This document shows positions 7,968-14,753 of a stretch of 34,288 nt of DNA, piece after piece (the stretch's first letter is position 1; the number at the start of each line of letters is the position of its first letter). A program made the position numbers and the translations under genes. This stretch comes from Polyangiaceae bacterium (GTDB taxonomy: Bacteria > Myxococcota_A > Polyangia > Polyangiales > Polyangiaceae). The stretch covers positions 1-34,288 of the forward strand of contig JALHPN010000087.1 of assembly GCA_022842465.1 (NCBI GenBank), given 5' to 3'. The notes below the pieces were generated by a model. It saw nothing but the letters and a program-made list of their open reading frames with translations, was not told the DNA's origin and did not search any database.

Positions 7968-8824
7968 GACGTCTTCGCGAGCGCGTCGAGGCCGATGACG
8001 GTCCAGTCGTCATGGGCGTGGCCGCGCGCGATCATCGCGTCCATGCGCGCTGCGATCGCCGGGAGCATCGTCAGCGCCTCTCCGCCTGCCCTCGCCTCTT
8101 CCTCCATCAGCCGCGCGTCCTTGCGCGCCATCCCGAGCTCCCAGGACGCCTTGCCGAAGTCGGCGCCGAGCATTCGCTCCGCGCGCGCGCCGATGGTGGC
8201 GCCCGGGTTGAACTGAGCGAAGAGGCTGGCCGCCTCCGCCGGCTCGATGTCGAGCGCGCGAGCGAGCGTGAACATCTCAGCGAGACCCCCGGTGAGGAAC
8301 ATGAGAAAGAGGTTGCCGAGCAGCTTGAAGCCGGCCGCCTTGTCGGCGCGCTCGCCGAGGTCGACGAGCTTGCCGGTCATCCGCTCGAGGTGGGGGCGCG
8401 CCTCGCCCACGCGCGCCCGGGCGCCCGCGACGAGCATGAGCCCCGTCGACTCGAGGGCGTTCTGCGGACCCATGAACACGGGGGCGTGGAGGTAGCGGAC
8501 TCCGCGCGGGTCCCAGCGCGCCACGCGCTCGCGCACGCCCGTCGCGGTCGTCGTCGTGTGGTCGACGACGAGGGCGCCCGGGCCGAGCGACGCACGAACC
8601 CTCTCGAGCACGTCGTCGACCGCCGCGTCGTCCGAGAGCGCGAGGTGCACGCGCTCCGCGCCGCGGACGGCGTCGGCGGGGTCCTCGAACGGACGCGCGC
8701 CCGCGGCGGCGAGGACGCGCGCCTTCTCGGGCGAGCGATTCCAGACCTGCACGTCCTCTCCGCGCCGACGGAGCGCGCGAACGAATCCCGAGCCGAGGAG
8801 CCCCGTTCCGAGGAAGGCGATCAT
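7964..8824 (-). CDS. NAD(P)-dependent 3-hydroxyisobutyrate-dehydrogenase-like protein
   Basis: 286 residues, typical length for the beta-hydroxyacid dehydrogenase family. The N-terminal Rossmann motif is IAFLGTGLLGSGF, followed by VWNRSPEKA (an Arg near the NADP 2'-phosphate site). The substrate loop shows DHTTTTATGVRE where many members have D-x-S-T, and the catalytic Lys region is GFKLLGNLF (Lys near 177, Asn four residues later). The C-terminal half is helical as in the family. Members reduce or oxidise beta-hydroxyacids, or act on imines or glyoxylate; the substrate here is not predictable. It is 16 bases downstream of the LOG gene and overlaps bioD by four bases, within a tight operon. 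Confidence 0.9.
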   Translation of the reverse strand: MIAFLGTGLLGSGFVRALRRRGEDVQVWNRSPEKARVLAAAGARPFEDPADAVRGAERVHLALSDDAAVDDVLERVRASLGPGALVVDHTTTTATGVRERVARWDPRGVRYLHAPVFMGPQNALESTGLMLVAGARARVGEARPHLERMTGKLVDLGERADKAAGFKLLGNLFLMFLTGGLAEMFTLARALDIEPAEAASLFAQFNPGATIGARAERMLGADFGKASWELGMARKDARLMEEEARAGGEALTMLPAIAARMDAMIARGHAHDDWTVIGLDALAKTS

Positions 8825-8840
8825 GGTGCCGAGCCTAGGG

Positions 8841-9422
8841 TCACGTCTGGGATGGCGCCATCCACTTCGGCGTGGGGAGCGGCCGCCAGGCGGCCAGCTT
8901 CGCGAGGAGCGCCTCGGGCGTCTCGGCGACCTGCAGGATCGCGCGGTGCTCGGGTCGGACGAACTCGGTCGCGACGAGGTGGTCGAGGAAGCCGACGAGC
9001 GGCCCGTAGAAGCCGTCGACGTCGAGGAGGCCGACGGGCTTGTCCTGGCCGCCGAGCTGCGTCCAGGTCCAGGCCTCGAAGAGCTCCTCCATCGTTCCGA
9101 TCCCGCCCGGGAGGGCGATGAACGCGTCGGCGAGCTCCGCCATCTTCGCCTTTCGCGTGTGCATCGTGTCGACGACGAGGAGCTCGGTCAGCCCGCGGTG
9201 GTCGACCTCGCGCTCCTTCAGGAAGCCCGGGATGACGCCGACGACCTCCCCTCCCCCTGCGAGCGCGGCGTCCGCGACGACGCCCATGAGGCCGACCCGC
9301 CCGCCGCCGTACACCACGCCGATCCCGCGCGCAGCGAGGAGCTCCCCCAGCGCCGCCGCGGCCGCGGCGTAGGCCGGAGAGCGTCCCGCGCTCGAGCCGC
9401 AATACACGCAGACGCGTCTCAT
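8841..9422 (-). CDS. LOG-family phosphoribohydrolase (former 'lysine decarboxylase')
   Basis: 193 residues from ATG 9422, chosen because it overlaps the upstream stop as ATGA and begins directly with VCVYCGSSAG. The diagnostic motif PGGIGTMEELFE is near 105-116, with R90-K91 just upstream (TMHTRKAKM) and VYGGGRVGLMG near 37-47. These residues bind the ribose-phosphate and carry the catalytic Glu. LOG proteins cleave nucleoside 5'-monophosphates to a free base and ribose 5-phosphate; in plants and some bacteria the product is an active cytokinin. In most bacteria the natural substrate is unknown. Family assignment is secure, cytokinin production is not implied. Confidence 0.94.
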   Translation of the reverse strand: MRRVCVYCGSSAGRSPAYAAAAAALGELLAARGIGVVYGGGRVGLMGVVADAALAGGGEVVGVIPGFLKEREVDHRGLTELLVVDTMHTRKAKMAELADAFIALPGGIGTMEELFEAWTWTQLGGQDKPVGLLDVDGFYGPLVGFLDHLVATEFVRPEHRAILQVAETPEALLAKLAAWRPLPTPKWMAPSQT

Positions 9423-10474
9423 CCGCCCTCCGCTCTCAGCCCGTCGTAGAACTCCCATGTGATGCGCTCGTAGAACGCCTTCGCGGGAGGGCTCTCGAGG
9501 AGCATCTTCACCGTCGGCCAGACGAGCTCCGCGATCGCCTCGAGCTCGGGCTCCGCGCTGACGCCCACCTCGGCGAGCAGATCGCCGAGCGTCTTGTCGC
9601 CCTGCTCGACGAGCATCGCGTCGAGCTCTCGGCGGAGACGCTCGCGCGGCCGCGCGTGGCGGACGACGGCGACCGCGATCTCCTCCGCCGCGCGGTCCGC
9701 GCTCGCTCGCGCCTCCGGATCGAAGCCAGAGGCGATCTCGGAGACCGTCTGCTCGTAGAAGAACGCGACGACGCTCTTCCTCAGCGCGACGAAGGCCGGA
9801 TCGCCGCCCTTCAGCACGACGAAGTCCGCCATCTTCCCCTTCGCGCGTCGCGAGAACGCGAGGAGAAACTTCCGGATCTCCGGCTCGAGCCGCTTGTCGA
9901 ACTCCGTGCGAACGGCCGAGATCGACTTCAGCACCGCGCCGGAACCGATCGGCACGAAGCGCTTGATGAGCGCAGGCAGGCCCCAGTCGGCGAAGAACGG
10001 GTTGACCGTGTCGTTGAACTCGACGAGCGCGTCGTAGAGGACGTCGCGGAGGATCTCCTCGATGGCCTCTTGCTCGAGCACCCGGCGGACGAGCGCTTCG
10101 GGCACGAGATCGGCCCGACCGACGAGCTCGTCGATCGCCTCGCGCGCCGCGGCCGGAACGTACGCCCCGAGCTCGACGTCGTCCGTCGCGAGCGACGCGG
10201 CGAGGCGCGCGTGCACCTCGCGCGCGACCGGCGCGGCGAGCAATCGCACCTGCGGCTCGGTCGCGATCTTCGTGAGGCCGACGAGGAGGGCGTCGGCGTC
10301 GACGAGCTCACGCACGCGCTTGCCGAGCACGTGCCCGTACGCGCTCACGAACGAACGAACGAAGTCTGCCTTCGCACGCTCGTCGACGAGCCGCTCGGCG
10401 AGATAGGCGACGTGGCGGGCGCGGAGCGCCGAGAGCACGGCGGGCGGAAGCGAGGAGAGGACGTCGCCGGACAC
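9419..10474 (-). CDS. Conserved-looking helical cytoplasmic protein, unknown function
   Basis: 351 residues with no signal peptide and no membrane span. It is predicted mostly helical, with many Ala/Glu/Arg heptad-like stretches, and two more conserved-looking hydrophobic patches (FNDTVNPFFADWGLPALIKRF near 163-183 and PAKAFYERITWEFYDGL near 330-346). I do not recognise a family. The stop overlaps the LOG start (ATGA), and the gene at 10512-11012 ends 37 bases upstream, so it sits in the middle of a six-gene minus-strand run. Its coding bias is the same as its neighbours. Confidence 0.75.
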   Translation of the reverse strand: MSGDVLSSLPPAVLSALRARHVAYLAERLVDERAKADFVRSFVSAYGHVLGKRVRELVDADALLVGLTKIATEPQVRLLAAPVAREVHARLAASLATDDVELGAYVPAAAREAIDELVGRADLVPEALVRRVLEQEAIEEILRDVLYDALVEFNDTVNPFFADWGLPALIKRFVPIGSGAVLKSISAVRTEFDKRLEPEIRKFLLAFSRRAKGKMADFVVLKGGDPAFVALRKSVVAFFYEQTVSEIASGFDPEARASADRAAEEIAVAVVRHARPRERLRRELDAMLVEQGDKTLGDLLAEVGVSAEPELEAIAELVWPTVKMLLESPPAKAFYERITWEFYDGLRAEGG

Positions 10475-10511
10475 GCGCCGGACCCTAGCACGAGCGTCCG
10501 CGTGGACGAGC

Positions 10512-11012
10512 TCAGCGGAGCGCCGAGGCGAGCGTCGCCCCCCAGACGGCGTGTGCGAGGATCATCGCGAACGGACGTCCGGGGCGATCGTCTTTCGCCG
10601 GCGGCAGGATGCCGAGCGCAGGGACCCACCCCAGGTAGCTGACCGTCCAGACCAGGCCTCCGTACGCCACGCCGAGCGCGAGGGGCGGAGCCTTCGCGGG
10701 CGCCCCGACGAGGCGGGCGACGAACGAGCGTCGGCGCGCGCGGCCCGTCCGGACGAGCTCGAAGACGGACGCAGCCACGGCGCCGAACCCGAAGTGCGCG
10801 AGCGCCCCGAGCGCCTTCTCCGCCGACCTCGGCGCCTTGCCGCGGACCCCCGCCGCCGCGAGCGCGTCGTCCGTGATGATCTGCGGCGGCATGCGACCGA
10901 GCACGCCGAGCCTCTGGAGCGCGAACATCGAGGCCGACATCGTGACCGTGGCCGCGAGCCCCGCGAGGGTCCCGCGGAGCAAGGCGTACGGCAGAGGGTG
11001 GAGGGCGCGCAT
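10512..11012 (-). CDS. Integral membrane protein, DUF1440/YagU-like
   Basis: 166 residues from ATG 11012. The open frame extends much further upstream but that part is the shadow of the superoxide-reductase-like gene. Four hydrophobic stretches are visible (about 14-33, 69-87, 108-131 and 146-163). The pattern GTLAGLAATVTMSASM, then RMPPQIIT, then LAHFGFGAVAAS, YGGLVWTVSYLGWVPALGILPP and ILAHAVWGA recalls DUF1440-like inner membrane proteins, but I cannot confirm the exact family. The function of that group is unknown. It lies 44 bases after the superoxide-reductase-like gene and 37 before the next gene in the same direction. Confidence 0.75.
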   Translation of the reverse strand: MRALHPLPYALLRGTLAGLAATVTMSASMFALQRLGVLGRMPPQIITDDALAAAGVRGKAPRSAEKALGALAHFGFGAVAASVFELVRTGRARRRSFVARLVGAPAKAPPLALGVAYGGLVWTVSYLGWVPALGILPPAKDDRPGRPFAMILAHAVWGATLASALR

Positions 11013-11056
11013 GCTCGCGGAGGCAAGCAAGACGCGAGCCTTCCCCGCTCGAGCTG

Positions 11057-11818
11057 TCAGATCGCGAGCGGGTTCGCCTTCCAGAGCCCGTGTAGAGTGC
11101 ACCATTCGTACGCGACGACCTCGGTGATCCCGGGCGGGAGCGTGAACTTCACGCTCGGGGGCGCAGGGTCCGTCGACGCGAACTCCCAGAGGCCGACGAC
11201 GGTGTCCTTCCCGCCGACCATCGCGCGCAGGTACATCGTGGTGATGTAGTGGACGGGGAGCGAGCCCGCGTCGACCGCCGGAGGCGCCGCGTCCATGCCT
11301 GCGTCGGAGCGAGCCGCATCCGCATCCGCGGACGCGTCGCGGACCCCGGAGTCGGCGCCGGCGTCGTAGGCGCCCGCGTCGAGCCCGTTCTTGCCCATCA
11401 CGTGCGCGACGAGGATGACGACCTTCTTGTAGCCGCCCTCCTCGAGCTTCGTGACCTGCGGCTCGTGGCTGTTCTCCTTGCCGGCCATCGAGCCCGGCGC
11501 CGCGCGCGTGAAGACCGGACCGTAGAGCCGGGCCTGCTCCTCTTCGAGCTGCCGCGCGCGTGCCTCCCAGGTCTGGACCGGGAGGGTCGGAGGCGCGTCG
11601 CCGGCGTTCGTCGGGGGCGCACCGTTCGGGGCGACGTACTCGTCCTGGTCCGTCGGCGGAACCGGCGCGTACGGCGTCGTCCCCGAGCCTCGGATCGGGC
11701 CGCCGGGATCCTCCTCCGAGCACCCGGCGAGGAATCGCCCGAGACCGCCGAGCGCCGAGCCCATGAGCACGATCGGAAACGCGCGGACGACGTCACGACG
11801 GTTCAAGCGGGTGGACAT
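11057..11818 (-). CDS. Tat-exported lipoprotein with superoxide-reductase-like (desulfoferrodoxin) domain
   Basis: 253 residues. The N-terminus has a twin-arginine motif (LNRRDVV, Arg7-Arg8), a hydrophobic segment and lipobox LAGC (Cys33), so a folded, lipid-anchored periplasmic protein is likely. Residues 114-253 match the superoxide reductase iron centre: KENSHEP (His118), AHVMGKN (His139), VHYI (His190) and YEWCTLHGLW (Cys240, His243), the five ligands of the square-pyramidal Fe(II) site that reduces superoxide to peroxide. In known members the second and third ligands are six residues apart in an HPMxxxHYI-type motif; here about 45 Asp/Ala/Gly-rich residues (about 145-187) lie between them. 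The desulforedoxin domain with a second iron is absent. Activity is inferred, and the insert makes it uncertain. Confidence 0.85.
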   Translation of the reverse strand: MSTRLNRRDVVRAFPIVLMGSALGGLGRFLAGCSEEDPGGPIRGSGTTPYAPVPPTDQDEYVAPNGAPPTNAGDAPPTLPVQTWEARARQLEEEQARLYGPVFTRAAPGSMAGKENSHEPQVTKLEEGGYKKVVILVAHVMGKNGLDAGAYDAGADSGVRDASADADAARSDAGMDAAPPAVDAGSLPVHYITTMYLRAMVGGKDTVVGLWEFASTDPAPPSVKFTLPPGITEVVAYEWCTLHGLWKANPLAI

Positions 11819-12030
11819 GCGACGGTCGCGGTATCACGTCTCGTGCCGTGGACGGCTCCTTCCCTCGAGCCCGCAAGTACGCGTACTCCTTCACCCGAGC
11901 CCCCTGATCTGCGGGATGCTGGGAGGATCTCGGCTCAGCCGAATGAGGGCGCCCAGTCTCTACCGCTCGGTCTCTTTCGAGAGGCACCCCCTAGTGCGCG
12001 CCGCCGGGTCGCGGTAACCACGGAGGCGAG

Positions 12031-13170
12031 ATGGATGTGGCCGCCACGCTCGGTCGAATCGAGGAGCAGTTCGAAGGCGGCGATCCGCACGGTGCGCTCG
12101 GGGAGCTCGGGGAGCTCGTCGCGGAGGTCGCCGGTCGGAGCGAGGCCGACCGCGCGCGGCTCCTCGCCGAGCTGACCGCGCGAATCGATCACGACCAGCC
12201 TGCCCTCGGCGCGCACTTCGCGCTCGCCGCCGGGGCGCTCGTCGAAGGAGGGCTCGACCCGCGCGAGCTCGCCGAGGCGCTCCTCGCTCCCGTCGCGCGC
12301 GCCGTCGCCTCGGCCGGACGCTTCGTCGCGCTCGCCGAGACGTATCCCGACGAGCCGGACGCGATGAAGGACGACGACGACGCCGTCGAGGTCGGGCAGC
12401 GCACCCTCTCGGGCGCGAGCCTCGCCGCGATCGCCGACGAGGACGACGACGCCGTCGCGTCGTTCTTCGCGCTCGACACGTGGCACCACCCCGTCCTCTC
12501 CGCGTGGACACGGCACACGCGCTCGCTCGCGGCCGCGCAGTCCGATCCGGCCATCGCAGCGTCCGTCGCGGAGCTCGAGGGCCGGTCCGAAGGCGCGGAG
12601 TGGCTCGCGCGGCTCCTCCGCGTCCCCGTCGACGCGCCCTTCGTCATCCTCGTTCCCGAGCTCGACGAGGCCTACGCGCTCACCGTGACCGGCGTCGCAG
12701 AGCTAGGACAGCTCCTCGTCCTCTTCGGCGGCGCGGTGCCGAGCGTCTTCGAGCGCCTCGGCGCGGAGGCGCCGGCGCGCGACGTGCTGGACGTCCTCGC
12801 CGGGGCCGGACCGCAGCAGCTCGAGGCCTCCTACACCGCGAACCTCCGCTTCTACCCCTGGCAGTCGCTCGACCCCGCGACTGGCCTCCCCGCGCGCTCG
12901 TCCGCGCGGTGGGCCGTCGCCGGTCGCGATACGCCGGAGAGCGACGCGAGCCTCGCAGACGGGACCGCGCCGCGCGACGTGGCTCCGCTCGGCGACGGGA
13001 CACGCGTGCTCGTCCTCGTCGGGCCGCGCGCGAGCTCGGCGAGCGCGCGACCAATCGCTGCCGCGCGGATGTTCCCCGCGCTCGTCGCGAAGCTCGGCTC
13101 CACCGACCCGCTCGCGCGGGACGCCGTCGCCGCTCTGAAGCGCAAGCTCTTCGCGGCGAAGGCCTCCTGA
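12031..13170 (+). CDS. Unknown protein with acidic segment
   Basis: 379 residues from ATG 12031 with GGAGG five bases upstream. It has no signal peptide and no membrane span. The N-terminal 90 residues are Ala/Glu/Leu-rich helices of TPR-like texture. A strongly acidic segment follows (DEPDAMKDDDDAVEV and DEDDDAVASFFALDTW, about 107-150). The C-terminal half (about 195-379) is mixed alpha/beta with VILVPELDEAYALTVTGVAELGQLLVLFGG and TRVLVLVGPR. I recognise no family. The 212 bases upstream are a divergent region shared with the superoxide-reductase-like gene and contain no visible promoter or tRNA. Confidence 0.72.
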   Translation: MDVAATLGRIEEQFEGGDPHGALGELGELVAEVAGRSEADRARLLAELTARIDHDQPALGAHFALAAGALVEGGLDPRELAEALLAPVARAVASAGRFVALAETYPDEPDAMKDDDDAVEVGQRTLSGASLAAIADEDDDAVASFFALDTWHHPVLSAWTRHTRSLAAAQSDPAIAASVAELEGRSEGAEWLARLLRVPVDAPFVILVPELDEAYALTVTGVAELGQLLVLFGGAVPSVFERLGAEAPARDVLDVLAGAGPQQLEASYTANLRFYPWQSLDPATGLPARSSARWAVAGRDTPESDASLADGTAPRDVAPLGDGTRVLVLVGPRASSASARPIAAARMFPALVAKLGSTDPLARDAVAALKRKLFAAKAS

Positions 13171-13189
13171 CGAGGCCTCGGCCGTCACG

Positions 13190-13846
13190 TCAGAGCGTCG
13201 CGACGAGCAGCGTCACGTGCGCGTAGAGGCAGGCGCTCGCGAGGACGACGAGCGCGTGGAAGACCTCGTGGTAGCCGAAGACGCGCGGGAACGGATCCGG
13301 CCGCTTCACGGCGTAGACGAGCGCGCCCAGGCTGTACACGAGACCGCTCGCGACGAGGAGCGGCACCCCCGGCCAGGCGATCCGTGACGCGCGATCGACG
13401 ACCTCACCGACGGCGAGCCAGCCGAGCCCGACACATAGCGCGGCGGTCACCCACTTCGGCGCGGACGGCCACGCGAAGGACTTCGTGATCCCGACGAGCG
13501 CTCCCGCCCAGACGACCCCGAGCGCGGCGTGCCCGCCGGTCGACTTCTCGACGAGCGCCAAGAGCGGCGTGTACCCCGCGGCGATGAGGACGAAGATCGC
13601 CGAGTGGTCGGCGCGACGCATCCGCTGGCGCGCGACCGACGACCAGTCCACGCGGTGGTAGAGCGCGCTCGTGCCGAAGAGCGTCACGAGCCCCGCGCCG
13701 AACACACCGGCCGCGAGCGAGGGCCGACCGGCGGGCGCACGCATGACGAGCAGCACCGTCGCGACGATCGAGACGAAGAATGCGACCTGATGCGAGACCC
13801 CGCGAAGGAGCGGCTTCTGCGGGGCAGGGATCGTGGCGACGTGCAT
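13190..13846 (-). CDS. PAQR / hemolysin III family membrane protein
   Basis: 218 residues with seven hydrophobic helices. The family's metal-site motifs are present: SALYHRVDWS (Ser and His of the first motif, near 60-69), DHSAIFVLIAAGYTP (Asp near 80), and GYHEVFHALVV (His pair near 192-196) close to the C-terminus. These resemble the zinc site of adiponectin-receptor-like hydrolases. Bacterial members such as YqfA are annotated hemolysin III, but haemolysis is not their proven role; links to membrane lipid or energy homeostasis are suggested. It ends 19 bases from the convergent gene at 12031-13170 and is divergent from the Pal-like gene, with 212 bases between. Confidence 0.93.
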   Translation of the reverse strand: MHVATIPAPQKPLLRGVSHQVAFFVSIVATVLLVMRAPAGRPSLAAGVFGAGLVTLFGTSALYHRVDWSSVARQRMRRADHSAIFVLIAAGYTPLLALVEKSTGGHAALGVVWAGALVGITKSFAWPSAPKWVTAALCVGLGWLAVGEVVDRASRIAWPGVPLLVASGLVYSLGALVYAVKRPDPFPRVFGYHEVFHALVVLASACLYAHVTLLVATL

Positions 13847-14058
13847 CGGCGAACCGCCGCGTCTCTAGCCCTTCCATCCGGCCGCAACAAGACCACGGAC
13901 CCACGCTTTCGAGGTCCCTGCGCCGCAGGGAGGGCGTGCCCCGCCGCACGACCTGCGGGCGCCCGACCGCGCCGCGATGCGCGCCTCGCCGAGAAGTTGT
14001 CCGTTCGCGTCCAGGTCCGTTACCCGCCGAGAGACACCCCTGATCCGAGGAGCCCACC

Positions 14059-14562
14059 ATGCTGCGAACGTCCCTCATCGTCCTCGCCGCCGCGCTCGCC
14101 GTGGCGGCCACCGGTTGCGCCAAGAAGCCCGTCGCGAAGGACCCCAACGACACGTCTCTCACGGGCGCGAAGGTCCGTCGCGGCGTGAAGGTGTCCGACG
14201 AGCTCGCCCGCGTCTGCAAGATCCAGTTCGAGAACACCGACAAGGCGCCGAAGTTCGACTTCGACGAGGCCGCCCTCCTCCCGGAGGACCGCGCCGTGCT
14301 CGAGCAGGTCGCGAAGTGCGTGACGGAGGGCCCGATGAAGGGCCGCAAGCTCGCGCTCGTCGGTCGCGCCGATCCGCGTGGCGAGACGATGTACAACCTC
14401 GCGCTCGGCGAGCACCGCGCCGACAGCGTCCGCGTCTATCTCGCCAAGCTCGGCGTCGGCGAGGACAAGATGGTGCTCACCTCCCGCGGCGAGCTCGACG
14501 CCGAGGGCAGCGACGAGGAGACCTGGAAGACGGATCGCCGCGTCGACATCGCCCTGAACTGA
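14059..14562 (+). CDS. Pal-like OmpA-family outer membrane lipoprotein
   Basis: 167 residues, ATG 14059 with GAGGAG eight bases upstream. The signal peptide ends in lipobox ATGC (Cys20), predicting an outer-membrane lipoprotein. Residues about 60-167 form an OmpA-C-like peptidoglycan-binding domain: FDFDEAALLPEDRAVLEQ, LALVGRADPRGETMYNLALGEHRA, then VYLAKLGV and TSRGELDAEG, ending in KTDRRVDIAL. The Asp and Arg in GRADPRG and in DRRVDI are the usual contacts to diaminopimelate. Two cysteines (CKIQFE and AKCVTEG) may pair. It is similar to Pal of the Tol-Pal system, but no tol genes are near, so it may be one of several paralogues. A hairpin at 14571-14599 follows. Confidence 0.92.
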   Translation: MLRTSLIVLAAALAVAATGCAKKPVAKDPNDTSLTGAKVRRGVKVSDELARVCKIQFENTDKAPKFDFDEAALLPEDRAVLEQVAKCVTEGPMKGRKLALVGRADPRGETMYNLALGEHRADSVRVYLAKLGVGEDKMVLTSRGELDAEGSDEETWKTDRRVDIALN

Positions 14563-14570
14563 TCACCGCG

Positions 14571-14599
14571 CGCGTCGGACGACACCTTCGTCCGGCGCG
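14571..14599 (+). terminator. Hairpin after Pal-like gene, possible terminator
   Basis: CGCGTCGGACGA, loop CACCT, TCGTCCGGCGCG: a 12-bp stem with one G-T pair, starting nine bases after the TGA. There is no T-run, as is common in very GC-rich genomes, so it may be a weak or Rho-assisted terminator or an mRNA-stabilising end. Confidence 0.55.
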
Positions 14600-14753
14600 T
14601 CGCCGCACCGCGCGCCTCGCTCGCCCGCACCGAGCCTGTGACGTTCGTGGGCCGTCGGCGCGGATCGCCGCGCGGCGCGACGGCGACGATCCCGGATAAG
14701 GCGGCGTTCGTCGTGCGTGTGGTCGAGGCACGGCAGCTGCCTCTGGCGCCGGC

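Noticed and set aside
10512..11723. One 403-residue minus-strand open frame across the superoxide-reductase-like gene
   Set aside because: Its first 236 residues are Arg/Gly/Pro-rich antisense-like shadow of the coding frame at 11057-11818; only the last 166 residues from ATG 11012 have a membrane-protein pattern.
11819..12030. Possible tRNA or promoter in the 212-base gap
   Set aside because: No T-loop motif, anticodon stem or consistent -35/-10 pair; only a weak TTCG-loop hairpin (CTCT, TTCG, AGAG) was seen.
11249..12175. 308-residue plus-strand open frame over the superoxide-reductase-like gene
   Set aside because: Arg/Val-rich and without motifs; it is the reverse shadow of the gene with clear Tat signal and iron ligands.
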